DNA from: Paenibacillaceae bacterium
Lineage (GTDB): Bacteria > Bacillota > Bacilli > Paenibacillales > Paenibacillaceae
Direction: 5' to 3'
Length of the DNA: 64,000 bases
NCBI GenBank assembly: GCA_004134985.1
Contig: REGQ01000009.1
Span: 62,001-126,000, forward strand
Part shown: one piece after another, positions 41,594 through 51,558 of the stretch
Position numbering within the stretch: the first letter of the stretch is position 1
Layout of the letters: each line of letters starts with the position of its first letter
Notes under the pieces: generated by a model
Seen by the model: only the letters and a program-made list of their open reading frames with translations
The model's database searches: none
What the model was told of the DNA's origin: nothing
Translations under genes and position numbers: made by a program

Positions 41594-43342
41594 ATGAAGA
41601 GAAGAACGCTCAGGCAGCATTGGCGCAAGATCCGGTTGCCGATGAAATTGATTTTGGTGTTTATGCCATTAATTATTTTGCCTGCGCTGGCCGGAATTTA
41701 TATGGTCACAAGCAGTTACACATCGACGAGCAAGGAGATGGCCTCCGGTTATTCCTCGGATCTGCTCAATCTGATGATGCAGAAGATCGATGACCGTTTG
41801 CGAAACTATGAGCAGCTTAGCAAGCAGCTGATTACTGACAGTCAGGTTCATCAGCTTATTCGGGAAAAGCCTGCAAGCAATTTCAACAAAATGGAGATTG
41901 AAAATGAGCTGAACAATAAAATCAATGTGTGGTGGCTCGGGGACGAGCAAAATAAATATATTCGCAGCATTAAAATCTCTACGCCATTCGGTATTTATTC
42001 CTATGGCAAAAGCGATTTGAACAATTACGGAATATCGAACCCTGATTATATTAACAAAATCAGAGCGGGCAGCGGCAGCGCCACCTGGTTTGTCCCGGAA
42101 ACGTTTACAGACGGCCAGCAGGAGTTCGATTCGTTCCGGATCGGCCGTGTCATTCGTGACACGAAGCTGAATGATCTTGGTGTGCTGACTGTTGTAGTGG
42201 ATACAGAGGCCATTCATTCCATCATATCGAACAATAATTTTCAGGAAGACGCGCTGCTGCGACTGCTTACGAAGGATGGGGAGACGATTCTGGACAACGG
42301 TGTTCAGTTCACCGAAGCGAACCGGATGTCGGCTTTTTCCGAACACAGTTTTCATAATGGCTGGCGGCTGTCTGCGGAGCTGTCCCTGCAAGCCATGTAT
42401 GCTCCTATCTACAAAGTGAGCCAATTGTCCTTTATTATTGTGTTGATTTGTATTTTGCTCGGTCTGGCTGTCATTCAATTGATGGCGACCGATCTGGTCA
42501 TCCCGATTCAGAAATTGAACGCCAACATGAAGCAGGGCATCAAAGGCGTTAAACCGGGCAATCTGAAAAGGGTGAAAGGTGCAATTGAAATTGTGGAGAT
42601 GAACGATACGTTTATATCGGTCATGTTCGAAATTGAGCAGTTGATCAAGCAAGCGGTTCGGCAGGAGGCGAAGAAGAAAGAGACGGAAATTCGTGTTTTG
42701 CAAAATCAGCTTTCACCTCATTTTTTGTATAATACGCTTAACTCTGTCCGCTGGATGGCAATCATTCAAAAACAGGACAATATTAAAGAAATGGTCGATT
42801 CCTTGAATCAACTGCTTACGTATTCATTCCGGGGAACAGGCGCGCCGGTTCCGCTCAGTGAGGAGCTTGCGATCCTGAACAGTTACGTCAACATTCAGAA
42901 AGTGCGTTTTCAGCATTTTCGTTTTCAGATTACGATTGAACCTCAGGTGGAGCAAGCGTTGATCCTTAAGTTTCTGCTGCAGCCGCTCATTGAAAATGCA
43001 CTCATACACGGCTTGTCCACTTTGGACCGGGCCGGCGAGGTAACGATAAAAGGCCAATTGAGCGGCACCAGTCTGCTGCTTACCGTGACGGATAATGGGA
43101 CGGGCTTGTCCGAGGAGCGCATTGCCCATCTGAATCGGGTTATGAAACGGCAGGAGGAGCCCAAAGACCATTTTGGGCTGTATAGTATTCATGAACGTAT
43201 TCAGCTTCATTACGGAAGCCGCTATGGCATCTTCATATCCGGTGCGCCGGGACAAGGGTTGAGCATACTTCTCAGCCTTCCCTACCAAACCGCAGACGAA
43301 CAGGAGGGTACAGCCGATGCGCAAAGTGATGATCGTAGATGA
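41594..43342 (+). CDS. YesM-type sensor histidine kinase (rhamnoside locus)
   Basis: A 582-residue membrane sensor. Helices at about 18-38 and 275-295 flank an extracytoplasmic sensing region. HAMP and the kinase domain follow: His376 in LSPHFLYNTLNSVRWM, and LTVTDNGTGLSEERI in the ATPase domain. GGAGG lies before the ATG at 41594. The response regulator starts 26 bp before the end of this gene. It probably reports extracellular rhamnose-containing sugars to the downstream importer. Confidence 0.92.
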   Translation: MKRRTLRQHWRKIRLPMKLILVFMPLIILPALAGIYMVTSSYTSTSKEMASGYSSDLLNLMMQKIDDRLRNYEQLSKQLITDSQVHQLIREKPASNFNKMEIENELNNKINVWWLGDEQNKYIRSIKISTPFGIYSYGKSDLNNYGISNPDYINKIRAGSGSATWFVPETFTDGQQEFDSFRIGRVIRDTKLNDLGVLTVVVDTEAIHSIISNNNFQEDALLRLLTKDGETILDNGVQFTEANRMSAFSEHSFHNGWRLSAELSLQAMYAPIYKVSQLSFIIVLICILLGLAVIQLMATDLVIPIQKLNANMKQGIKGVKPGNLKRVKGAIEIVEMNDTFISVMFEIEQLIKQAVRQEAKKKETEIRVLQNQLSPHFLYNTLNSVRWMAIIQKQDNIKEMVDSLNQLLTYSFRGTGAPVPLSEELAILNSYVNIQKVRFQHFRFQITIEPQVEQALILKFLLQPLIENALIHGLSTLDRAGEVTIKGQLSGTSLLLTVTDNGTGLSEERIAHLNRVMKRQEEPKDHFGLYSIHERIQLHYGSRYGIFISGAPGQGLSILLSLPYQTADEQEGTADAQSDDRR

Positions 43343-44894
43343 TGAAACCCTTGTAAGGGTAGGACTGCAATCGATGATCGATTGGGAGAGCAGAGGGTTT
43401 AAACTGGCCGGAGTGTATAAAAATGGCGAGGAGGCGCTTCAGGCGGCTCAGAAAGAGCATTTTGACGTTATTTTGACAGACCTGAGCATGCCTGTTATGG
43501 ACGGGTTCCAGTTAATCACCGAACTGAAGCGTATCGGGTGTCAGGCTAATATTGTTGTGCTTAGCAGTTACAATGATTTTGAGCATACCCGCAAAGCAAT
43601 TCAACTCGGGGTGCGTGACTACATTTCCAAATACGAGTTGGAGCCCGATGAAATGATTCGTGTACTGGAATCGCTGACCTATATGCCTCATCAAGAAGTG
43701 TCTGTTGTTCATCATAAGAGACAGGAAAATGGTGATGAGGAAAGGCAGCGCAGCGCAGCAAGTGAAGAGGTTGGAGAGCAAGGCGTTGCAGAGCAGGGAG
43801 AAGGCGTAGTCGCCTGGGCAGCGCTTCGTCCCATCAAGCGGAGCCGTGACTATTTGGATTCCGAGCAAACAGCGATGAGGCTGATGGTAGAGGATGTGTG
43901 CAACCGTCTCAAGTCTATTGCTATCGCAGGCTGGGAGGAAGATGTGATGCACGCGCTCGTGCGGCTGTCCGGGTCGGAGTGGGATGAAGGGGACGAAGCG
44001 CTGCAAATCGCCCGTGCAATGCTTGAAGAAGTGCAGACCACGCTGCGCAACAATTTGAACATCCCGATGGTTGTCAGTCTGAGCCGTTTTATTGCCGGGA
44101 AACAGGACCCGCAGCGATTGAAGCAGGAGGCGCTGGAGCTGCTGGCTGTCGGGAGCAAGCGGGGGCCAGGGGTGTACATTGCGCAAGATACCATGATCAC
44201 AGACGGCAGGCAGTCTCTCGGAAACCCGGATGCCGCGCTTACAGAGGAGTGGCTGGATTATTACAAACATATTAGGAAGCTGGTTCAATACCAGCAGTTG
44301 CCTGAACTGGCGTTGTGGTACAGCGAACTGGCCGATCAACAAGGCAGGAATGCTTCTTTGGAAGTGCAGCATCGGCTCGGAGGGCTCATTGCATCGCAGT
44401 TAACAGACTATGCCGTTGAGCATTTGCAGCTTGATGCAGAGCGGCTGCAAAAGCAATTCGGCACGATGTGGCCGCTGACAGAAGCAGTCAAACGAACCGG
44501 CAATCTGGAGCAACTGAATCAGCTGATCGGAGAGATGATCGGTTTGGCGCGTGAGGCAGCCTTGTTTGCCCAAGCCAATCACGGATGGCTGCTCAAGGTC
44601 AAAGCGCATGTCGAAGCCCATTTTGCCAGTCCGATCCCCCTGGAGGATATGGCGGAGCTTGTCCATTTCAGCGAAAATTATTTCAGTCAGCGCTTCCGTC
44701 AGGAGACGGGGGAGAGCTTCACTGACTATTTAACGCGAACTCGTATTTACAAAGCGGTGGAGCTTTATCGCGAAACCGATTTATCAACGGAAGAAATCGC
44801 GCTGCGCTGCGGGTATGCCAACGCCAACTATTTTACAAAAGTGTTTAAGAAAGTGACCGGACAAACGATATCTGCCTTCAAACTGCGAACCTGA
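43317..44894 (+). CDS. YesN-type response regulator (rhamnoside locus)
   Basis: A 525-residue regulator. The receiver domain is at the start (MIVDDETLVRVGL; Asp55 in VILTDLSMP). A long middle domain of low conservation follows (about 130-410). The AraC pair lies at the end (DMAELVHFSENYFSQRFRQE, RCGYANANYFTKVFKKVTG). CAGGAGGG lies 8 bp before the ATG. It should bind upstream of the importer operon at 45060. Confidence 0.92.
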   Translation: MRKVMIVDDETLVRVGLQSMIDWESRGFKLAGVYKNGEEALQAAQKEHFDVILTDLSMPVMDGFQLITELKRIGCQANIVVLSSYNDFEHTRKAIQLGVRDYISKYELEPDEMIRVLESLTYMPHQEVSVVHHKRQENGDEERQRSAASEEVGEQGVAEQGEGVVAWAALRPIKRSRDYLDSEQTAMRLMVEDVCNRLKSIAIAGWEEDVMHALVRLSGSEWDEGDEALQIARAMLEEVQTTLRNNLNIPMVVSLSRFIAGKQDPQRLKQEALELLAVGSKRGPGVYIAQDTMITDGRQSLGNPDAALTEEWLDYYKHIRKLVQYQQLPELALWYSELADQQGRNASLEVQHRLGGLIASQLTDYAVEHLQLDAERLQKQFGTMWPLTEAVKRTGNLEQLNQLIGEMIGLAREAALFAQANHGWLLKVKAHVEAHFASPIPLEDMAELVHFSENYFSQRFRQETGESFTDYLTRTRIYKAVELYRETDLSTEEIALRCGYANANYFTKVFKKVTGQTISAFKLRT

Positions 44895-44987
44895 TGAAAT
44901 GGCACCACAATCGAGAAATTTGGAACATCGCGTCCGCTGGTCATTTCCACTGTGGGGAATATAGCATATTAACCCGTTGATCCTTCA

Positions 44988-45016
44988 TTGGCACCGTAAT
45001 GAAAACGCTCTACAAT
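44988..45016 (+). promoter_or_regulatory. SigA-type promoter of the rhamnoside importer operon
   Basis: TTGGCA (44988-44993), 17-bp spacer, TACAAT (45011-45016). It lies 44 bp before the GTG start of the binding protein. Confidence 0.65.
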
Positions 45017-45059
45017 TAGTGCCAAGACACTTATACAACACATAAACGGAGGGGTTACA

Positions 45060-46355
45060 GTGACTAAAAAACGGATGCTGCTTATGTTGTCGGTCATGAT
45101 GGTAGCTGCGCTTGTCCTGCAAGCTTGCGGCGGGAAGAAAGAGACAGATAACAATCCTGCAAAGCCGGATGACACGGGTAAAGGAAAGGGCGAGCAAGTC
45201 ACCTTGCGCGTCTGGGGCGATCTTGGCAATCAGGCGGTGCTTGAAGAAGCGTACAAAAACATCAACGCTGCTTTTCAAGAGAAGCATCCCAACATCAAGC
45301 TGCAGTACGACTACGCACAGAACGAGCAGAGCCTGAGCGTGGCCTTGCAGGCCAATGAGCTGCCTGATCTGTTCTTCGTACAGGGAGACAAGACGCCAAA
45401 GATGGAGCAGATGGTGAAGAATGGTTTCCTGCTGGCGCTGGATGACTACAATCTCGATCTGAGCCGCTTCTCGGACAATGAAATTGCGTACGGCACGGTT
45501 GACGGCAAGCTTTATTCGGCTCTTCCATCCTTCCTTGATACACAACTTGTCTATTACAACAAAGATATTTTTGAGAAACACAATATCAGCGTCCCGAACA
45601 ACTGGGATGAATTTGTCACAACGCTCGAAACGTTGAAAGCGGCAGGCGTTACACCGATTTCGATGGCCGGTAAAGAAGAGTGGGATCGCGCTTGGGCGAT
45701 CTACGCTTTCTCGGCAGCGCTAACAGACCAGCAGTTGAAAGCGGTTGTTGACCGCACAGGTGACCTGACAGCGCCAGAATTCGCAGAGATGTTCCAGTAC
45801 TATCGTGATTTTGCTGAGAAAGGCTACTATGGCAAAGATTTTCTTGCCCAGGATACAGCAGCTTCCCAGTTCGGGTTCACGAACGGCAAGGCGGCGATGA
45901 TTATCGACGGCACGTGGAACAACTCGACGTATGAAGAGTCGGGCATGAACCTTGGCAGATTCGCAGTGCCAGGCAAAGACGGCAAGCGGATTGTAGCGGC
46001 AAGCTACAGCAACTTTATGACTTATGCGGTATCTGCTAAAACCGAACATCCCGAAGCAGCTGTGGAATACATCAACTTTATGAACAGCGTTGAAGCACAG
46101 CAGCTGATGGAAAATGCGACAGGTTTGATTCCGACCATCAAGGATATTCAGCCTAAAGATGAGTCTGTTAAAGAACTGGCAAACTTTGATGAAGCAGGTT
46201 CGAATATTTACTCCATTCTGAGCACGCTCTCAACGACGGAGTCCAATACACCGGATATCCTGATGAAAGAAGTGAATCCTAAATTGCTTACTTCAGTCAT
46301 CACAGGGGAAGAAGCAGCACAAATTTTGCACAAAGCTTCGAAATACGATAAATAA
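45060..46355 (+). CDS. Sugar-binding lipoprotein of ABC importer (family 1)
   Basis: A 431-residue extracellular binding protein. The lipobox VLQAC gives Cys23 as lipid anchor. VTLRVWGDLGNQAVLEEAY and NELPDLFFVQG mark the family-1 (UgpB/MalE-like) sugar-binding group. The start is GTG at 45060 with GGAGGGG. It is separated from its permeases by a terminator that likely lets extra binding protein be made. No ATPase gene is present in the locus. Confidence 0.93.
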   Translation: MTKKRMLLMLSVMMVAALVLQACGGKKETDNNPAKPDDTGKGKGEQVTLRVWGDLGNQAVLEEAYKNINAAFQEKHPNIKLQYDYAQNEQSLSVALQANELPDLFFVQGDKTPKMEQMVKNGFLLALDDYNLDLSRFSDNEIAYGTVDGKLYSALPSFLDTQLVYYNKDIFEKHNISVPNNWDEFVTTLETLKAAGVTPISMAGKEEWDRAWAIYAFSAALTDQQLKAVVDRTGDLTAPEFAEMFQYYRDFAEKGYYGKDFLAQDTAASQFGFTNGKAAMIIDGTWNNSTYEESGMNLGRFAVPGKDGKRIVAASYSNFMTYAVSAKTEHPEAAVEYINFMNSVEAQQLMENATGLIPTIKDIQPKDESVKELANFDEAGSNIYSILSTLSTTESNTPDILMKEVNPKLLTSVITGEEAAQILHKASKYDK

Positions 46356-46368
46356 AGGTATGACGGTC

Positions 46369-46413
46369 AAAGGGGCGGCGATGCGAATAAAAGGGTTCGC
46401 CGCCCTTTTGCTT
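46369..46413 (+). terminator. Attenuator-like terminator between binding protein and permeases
   Basis: AAAGGGGCGGCGA pairs with TTCGCCGCCCTTTT. It lies between the binding-protein gene and its permeases, so it probably lowers permease expression relative to the binding protein. Confidence 0.85.
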
Positions 46414-46467
46414 TGGAAAATTTAACGAAGCCATTTACGCTTGTTGACAGAGAAAGAGGTGACCGCT

Positions 46468-47391
46468 ATGGCCTGGATCAGAAAACGTCCTTACTTGCTT
46501 TTTATCGCTCCCGGATTAGTGCTTTATACGTTGTTTACCATGTATCCGATTTTTTCCGCTGTTCAGATTAGTTTGAATCATTGGGACGGCATAGGCGAGA
46601 AAACATTTGTCGGCTTGGCAAACTACGTGGAATTGTTTACGAGTGATGTACTGTTCTCGCAATTTACGAATGCGTTCAAAAACAGTTTGATCATCTTCGT
46701 GCTTAATTCCTGTGCCGTATTGCCGGCTCAATTATATATGGCTTACTTGCTTTACACCGAAATCAAGGGGTTCCGCTTTGTCCAAGCGATGATATTCTCC
46801 CCGCAATTTATTTCTACGCCGGTTATTGTATTTATGGGCACGTTGATGCTTGATGGCAATATCGGTGTCGTCAATAAAATGCTTGAATGGATCGGACTCG
46901 GTGATTATGCAAGGCCGTGGATGGGGCTGCCTGAGCTTGGCATTTATATCGTGTGGCTGCTGGCTGCGTGGTCTGGCATCGGGGTGGGGATGATTTTCTT
47001 CCTTGGCGCTATGAAAATGATTTCACCTGAAGTGATGGAAGCGGCCGTGCTTGACGGGGCCTCCTTCTGGCGGCGCTTGTTCAGCATTATTATTCCGCAA
47101 GTGAAAACGACCATATTGAATATGCTTGTGCTGACCTATATTTTCTCCATGACTGTATTTGACTACAGCTTTATTATGGGCGGTGTCTCGGGCGGCATCA
47201 ACAATAGTATGGATGTCATGGCTTTGTTCTTCTACCGGATTGCTTTCGGAGACAACAGTGCGGTAGGCGGCACGCTCAATACAAATGCGATGGGCATGGG
47301 AACGACAATTGCATGTGTGCTGTTCGCAATTATTTTCATTGTCGCACTGGTGCAGGTGGCCATCAGCTATCGCAGTGTGGAGGAGGATTAA
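46468..47391 (+). CDS. Sugar ABC transporter permease (MalF/UgpA-like)
   Basis: A 307-residue six-helix permease. RPYLLFIAPGLVLYTLFTMY opens it, and the EAA loop is MEAAVLDGASFWRRLFSIII. AAAGAGGTGA lies 6 bp before the ATG at 46468. A half copy of the hairpin element (GAAGCCATTTACGCTTG, 46427-46443) is just upstream. It forms the channel with the next permease. Confidence 0.93.
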   Translation: MAWIRKRPYLLFIAPGLVLYTLFTMYPIFSAVQISLNHWDGIGEKTFVGLANYVELFTSDVLFSQFTNAFKNSLIIFVLNSCAVLPAQLYMAYLLYTEIKGFRFVQAMIFSPQFISTPVIVFMGTLMLDGNIGVVNKMLEWIGLGDYARPWMGLPELGIYIVWLLAAWSGIGVGMIFFLGAMKMISPEVMEAAVLDGASFWRRLFSIIIPQVKTTILNMLVLTYIFSMTVFDYSFIMGGVSGGINNSMDVMALFFYRIAFGDNSAVGGTLNTNAMGMGTTIACVLFAIIFIVALVQVAISYRSVEED

Positions 47392-47392
47392 C

Positions 47393-48214
47393 ATGTGGAA
47401 ATCGAAACGCTTTACCGTTAGTGCGTCCGTCCTCTGGATTTATTCCGGCATCACGTTGTTTGTTCTGCTCTACCTGACGTACAACTCTTTCAGAACGAAG
47501 CCGGACTTGCTTTCCAACACGTTTGGCGTGCCGAAGTCACTGACTTTCGACAATTATATCCGGTTGTTTGCTGAAGCGGATTTTCTGAAGTATGTATGGA
47601 ACAGTGCGCTTATTCTGATTTTGGCGCTGCTCGTCGTTATCGTCAGTTCATCGATGGCAGCTTACGGGCTGGGAAGATTCAAATTTCGTTTCAAAAATAC
47701 ACTGACCATGTATTTCCTGGTCGGGTTGATGTTCCCCGTGCAGCTTGGCATCGTGCCAATCTTTATCATTATCCGCAATATGGGGCTGCTGAACACGCAG
47801 ACCGCTGTCATTCTAATATTGTCGGCAGGCATTTCGATGCCAGTGTTTCTCCTGACCGTCTTTTTCGCCAGATTGCCCAAGGATATTTATGAATCGGCCA
47901 AAATGGACGGCGCCTCAGAGTGGAAAACGTTCTACAGGGTCATGTTCCCGCTGGCCAGTCCTGTTATTTTCAGTATTTGCATCATTATGTCGGTCCAGAT
48001 CTGGAACCAATTTTTCATTCCGTTAATTTTTCTGCAGACGGAGGCCAAGCGCACGATTCCACTGTTAATCGTCAAATATACGAGCAATTTAATGTACACG
48101 ATTGACATGGCGATGGTTGCTTCGGTCGTGGCCACCATTCCAGTGCTGATCCTGTTCTATACATTGGCACAGCGGGTGATGGACGGTGTAGCTTCCGGAG
48201 GGGTCAAAGGTTAA
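47393..48214 (+). CDS. Sugar ABC transporter permease (MalG/UgpE-like)
   Basis: A 273-residue six-helix permease. NSFRTKPDLLSNTFGVPKSL after the first helix is typical, and the EAA loop is YESAKMDGASEWKTFYRVMF. GGAGGA lies 6 bp before the ATG, which follows the previous stop by 1 bp. Together they deliver substrate to the rhamnosidase below. Confidence 0.93.
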   Translation: MWKSKRFTVSASVLWIYSGITLFVLLYLTYNSFRTKPDLLSNTFGVPKSLTFDNYIRLFAEADFLKYVWNSALILILALLVVIVSSSMAAYGLGRFKFRFKNTLTMYFLVGLMFPVQLGIVPIFIIIRNMGLLNTQTAVILILSAGISMPVFLLTVFFARLPKDIYESAKMDGASEWKTFYRVMFPLASPVIFSICIIMSVQIWNQFFIPLIFLQTEAKRTIPLLIVKYTSNLMYTIDMAMVASVVATIPVLILFYTLAQRVMDGVASGGVKG

Positions 48215-48380
48215 GGGAGCTGTGCAGGCTGGTCATGCCTGCAGTCGAAATTTTTAAATCATAACGTCAGGTTGGAAGCAGGATTTCACATAAGAATCGC
48301 CAATATAGTCATCTGAGCATGCGGGCAGTTCAGAGGGCATGACTTGATGACGACTTGGGGACGGGGAGGTACGGCATACA

Positions 48381-51209
48381 ATGAGCATTCAGGTTATCGG
48401 GTTAAAGACAGAGTACCGCAGCAATCCATTAGGTATCGACACCGCTGAGCCACGCTTGAGCTGGCGGCTGGAAAGCACTGAAAGAAATGTGAAGCAGACC
48501 GCTTATCAGATTAAGGTGTGGACGGAACTTGGTGAAGACCGCCAACAGGAAGTTTGGGACAGCGGTGAGGTTGAAAGTGAGGACACGATCCATATTCAAT
48601 ATAAAGGCGAGCCGCTGCAAGCAGAGCATGTCTACCATTGGAAGGTACGGATTTGGGACCAGGAGGGCAAGCAGAGTGCTTGGAGCGAGACTGCATACTG
48701 GACAATGGGACTGCTCAGCCGGGGGCAGTGGAAGGGCAAGTGGATTGGGCTGCGCAATGGATTGCAGCCTACGCATGAACATACGAAGCCAGCGATCTAT
48801 TTGCGGAAGGAATTTCAGATCGACCGGCCGGTTCGTCGGGCAACAGTCTATGCGACAGCTTTGGGTGCGTATACGCTATACTTAAACGGCGGACGGGTCA
48901 GCCCGGATCGCTTTGCTCCGGAATGGACGGATTATCACGTAAGGGCGCTCTATAGAGCTTATGATGTTACCGCGATGCTTCAGGCAGGCGATAATGCGGT
49001 CGGTTCGATGCTTGCACCAGGATGGTACGCCGGTTTTATCGGTATGTTCGGGTTCCAGAAGTACGGTCAGGATACGTGCCTGCTGCTGCAGCTTAATATT
49101 GAGTATGCGGATGGCACTCAAGAAAGCGTTGTCACGGATCGTTCGTGGAAAGCTGGCTACGGTCCGATTACGGCAACCGATATGCAAATGGGTGAGCATT
49201 ATGATGCTACGAAGGAGATCGAAGGTTGGAACCAAGCCGGGTTTGATGACAGTACATTTGCGGCGGCGGATCAGCTTCACGATTACCGTGGCTGGATCAG
49301 CGCGCATCCAGGACCGCCAATTGTGGAACTGGAGCAGTTGGATGTTGTGTCGGTCGATGAGCGGCCGGACGGCGCGGCCATTTATGATTTTGGACAAAAC
49401 CTGGGGGGCTGGATTCAGGTACAGCTGCAAGCAGCGCGAGGCGATAAGGTGACATTCCGGTTTGGCGAAGTGCTGGACGGGGATGGCAATCTCTATACGG
49501 AAAACTTGCGCCACGCACGCCAGACCGATGTGTATATTGCCAAAGGCGGCGGGTTGGAAACCTTTGAAACGGAATTTACCTTCCATGGATTCCGGTATGT
49601 CGAAGTGCGTACCGATGCGCCAGCGCTGCAGATTGGCAATATGGTCGCGAAGGTCGCATACTCTGCGACGGAAACAACGGGCAGCATCGTTACTTCGGAT
49701 GCGCTGGTCAACCGTCTGGCAGCTAATGTGTTCTGGACGCAGCGCGGCAATTCTGTCAGCGTGCCGACCGACTGCCCGCAGCGTGACGAGCGTCACGGCT
49801 GGACAGGCGATGCCCAGGTGTTCTTCCGCACAGCGACCTACAATATGGATGTCGCCTCCTTCTTCACCAAATGGATCGGCGATTTGCGGGACTCCCAGCG
49901 GACGAACGGCGCATTTCCGGACTTTGCTCCCTTTATCGCAGGGGCGAAATCGGACCATAACAACGATTTCACCTTTACCCATCTCGCTTCAGCCGGCTGG
50001 GGGGATGCGGGAGTCATTATTCCGTGGACGATGTATCTCGTATATGGAGATACCGAGATGCTCGCAACCCATTATGATGCGATGGCGCGCTGGGTCGCTT
50101 TTCTGGAGAACATGTTTCCTGAAGGCATTCGCAACGATCTGCCGCAATACGGGGACTGGCTCTCTGTGCCGCATCATGTGATGGGGGAAGAGGCGCCTGA
50201 CTATAACGGTTATACCGGCCTGATGTCGACAACCCCTTATGATGTGTTTGCGACCGCCTATTACGCCTATTCAGTGCAGCTGCTGGGCAATGCCGCCCAA
50301 GTGCTGGGACGCTCATCGGATGCAGAGCGGTATCGTGAGCAGTTCGCGCATGTGAAGGCAGCATTTCGGGAAGCGTTCGTAAGCGGCGATGTACGCATCA
50401 AAGGCAACACGCAGACCGCCTATGTGATGGCGCTGCATATCGGATTGCTGGAGGAAGAGGAACGTGAGCGTGCGTTCCAATATCTCGTAGAAGACATTGA
50501 AAAACGCGACGGGCACATCACAACAGGCATTCATGGCATTAAATACTTGCTGCCGATTTTATGCGATTACGGCCGCGAGGATCTCGCCTTTCGCCTGTTG
50601 AATCAGGAAAGCTACCCTTCATGGAAATATTCCGTCAAGCAAGGCGCGACTACGATTTGGGAGCGTTGGGATGGCTGGACCGAAGAGCATGGCTTCCAGA
50701 AACCCGGCATGAACTCCTTCAATCATTATGCGCTCGGCTCGGTGGGCGAGTGGTTGTATCGCTATTTGGGCGGTATTGAGCTGGATGCGAGTGCGACGGC
50801 GTTTAAGCGGATTGTACTACAGCCGCGGGTAGGGGGCGGCATGTCCTTCGTGGACTGCAAATACCAATCAATTCATGGCGATATTCAAAGTCATTGGAAG
50901 TTGGAAGGAGGCCGCTTGAGCTATACGGTGCACATACCGGCAAACTGCACTGCCACCGTCTATGTTCCTGCAAATCCAGGGTCTGAAGTTGCGCAATTCG
51001 AGACGTCAGCGTTAGTATCGCCATCGGCATCAGCATCGGAGGGCGGGGGAGACGAGGCGGCGCCAGTCCGTCGTCTGGCAGCGCTGCCGGCTGACACAAC
51101 TCCGGCCGGACTGCCAAGACAGCGCGATGCAGCGGGCATTGGACAAGCGGTATTCCGGATTGGCTCGGGAAGTTACCGCTTTGAAAGCGAACTGACCGTG
51201 CAGGACTAG
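48381..51209 (+). CDS. Alpha-L-rhamnosidase (GH78)
   Basis: A 942-residue enzyme with no signal peptide, so it is cytoplasmic and works on imported rhamnosides. The N-terminal Ig-like part (about 1-110) and galactose-binding-like parts precede the (alpha/alpha)6 catalytic domain. Asp464-Cys-Pro-Gln-Arg-Asp469-Glu470 and HGWTGDAQ are the GH78 signature with the catalytic acids. A C-terminal beta-sandwich is broken by an odd Ser/Ala/Gly-rich stretch (about 875-915) that is not typical of the family. GGGAGG lies before the ATG. It is the last gene of the rhamnoside locus. Confidence 0.95.
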   Translation: MSIQVIGLKTEYRSNPLGIDTAEPRLSWRLESTERNVKQTAYQIKVWTELGEDRQQEVWDSGEVESEDTIHIQYKGEPLQAEHVYHWKVRIWDQEGKQSAWSETAYWTMGLLSRGQWKGKWIGLRNGLQPTHEHTKPAIYLRKEFQIDRPVRRATVYATALGAYTLYLNGGRVSPDRFAPEWTDYHVRALYRAYDVTAMLQAGDNAVGSMLAPGWYAGFIGMFGFQKYGQDTCLLLQLNIEYADGTQESVVTDRSWKAGYGPITATDMQMGEHYDATKEIEGWNQAGFDDSTFAAADQLHDYRGWISAHPGPPIVELEQLDVVSVDERPDGAAIYDFGQNLGGWIQVQLQAARGDKVTFRFGEVLDGDGNLYTENLRHARQTDVYIAKGGGLETFETEFTFHGFRYVEVRTDAPALQIGNMVAKVAYSATETTGSIVTSDALVNRLAANVFWTQRGNSVSVPTDCPQRDERHGWTGDAQVFFRTATYNMDVASFFTKWIGDLRDSQRTNGAFPDFAPFIAGAKSDHNNDFTFTHLASAGWGDAGVIIPWTMYLVYGDTEMLATHYDAMARWVAFLENMFPEGIRNDLPQYGDWLSVPHHVMGEEAPDYNGYTGLMSTTPYDVFATAYYAYSVQLLGNAAQVLGRSSDAERYREQFAHVKAAFREAFVSGDVRIKGNTQTAYVMALHIGLLEEEERERAFQYLVEDIEKRDGHITTGIHGIKYLLPILCDYGREDLAFRLLNQESYPSWKYSVKQGATTIWERWDGWTEEHGFQKPGMNSFNHYALGSVGEWLYRYLGGIELDASATAFKRIVLQPRVGGGMSFVDCKYQSIHGDIQSHWKLEGGRLSYTVHIPANCTATVYVPANPGSEVAQFETSALVSPSASASEGGGDEAAPVRRLAALPADTTPAGLPRQRDAAGIGQAVFRIGSGSYRFESELTVQD

Positions 51210-51392
51210 CATGAACGAGCAGGTGTTTGGCTATGAGGCGAGCGGGCGTGTTGTCTAACATGAAGCAAGCGAGCGTGCAGGACTAGCATGAGCGAGCGGA
51301 TGTGTTGATTGCATGAAGAGCGGGCGTGCAGGACTAGCGTGAGCGAGCAGGTGTGTTGATTGCATGAAGAGCGGGCGTGCCAGGAGAACAGT
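51198..51392 (+). repeat. Tandem 51-bp repeat overlapping the rhamnosidase stop codon
   Basis: GTGCAGGACTAG begins at 51198 (the last codons and stop of the GH78 gene), 51275 and 51326, with a truncated relative at 51377. The last spacings are 51 bp. The unit continues with CATGAGCGAGC and TTGATTGCATGAAGAGCGGGC. The array seems to have grown from the 3' end of the gene. Confidence 0.75.
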
Positions 51393-51558
51393 ATTGCCTA
51401 CATTGTAAGTGGGGATAACTGCACAGATCTCCTGTGAAGTCAGCGGCGATGCCCTGTGATGGCTAGTAGAACTTGACTATGCCAATATGCAGCGCAGCTT
51501 CCAGCGCGCGGGGGTGCGATACGTATTGGCAGTCATAATTCATTGCGACGATAAAATT
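51393..51558. other. Intergenic stretch with second copy of the shared 19-mer
   Basis: GCGATACGTATTGGCAGTC at 51516-51534 matches 33281-33299 on the same strand. No gene is seen. Confidence 0.5.
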
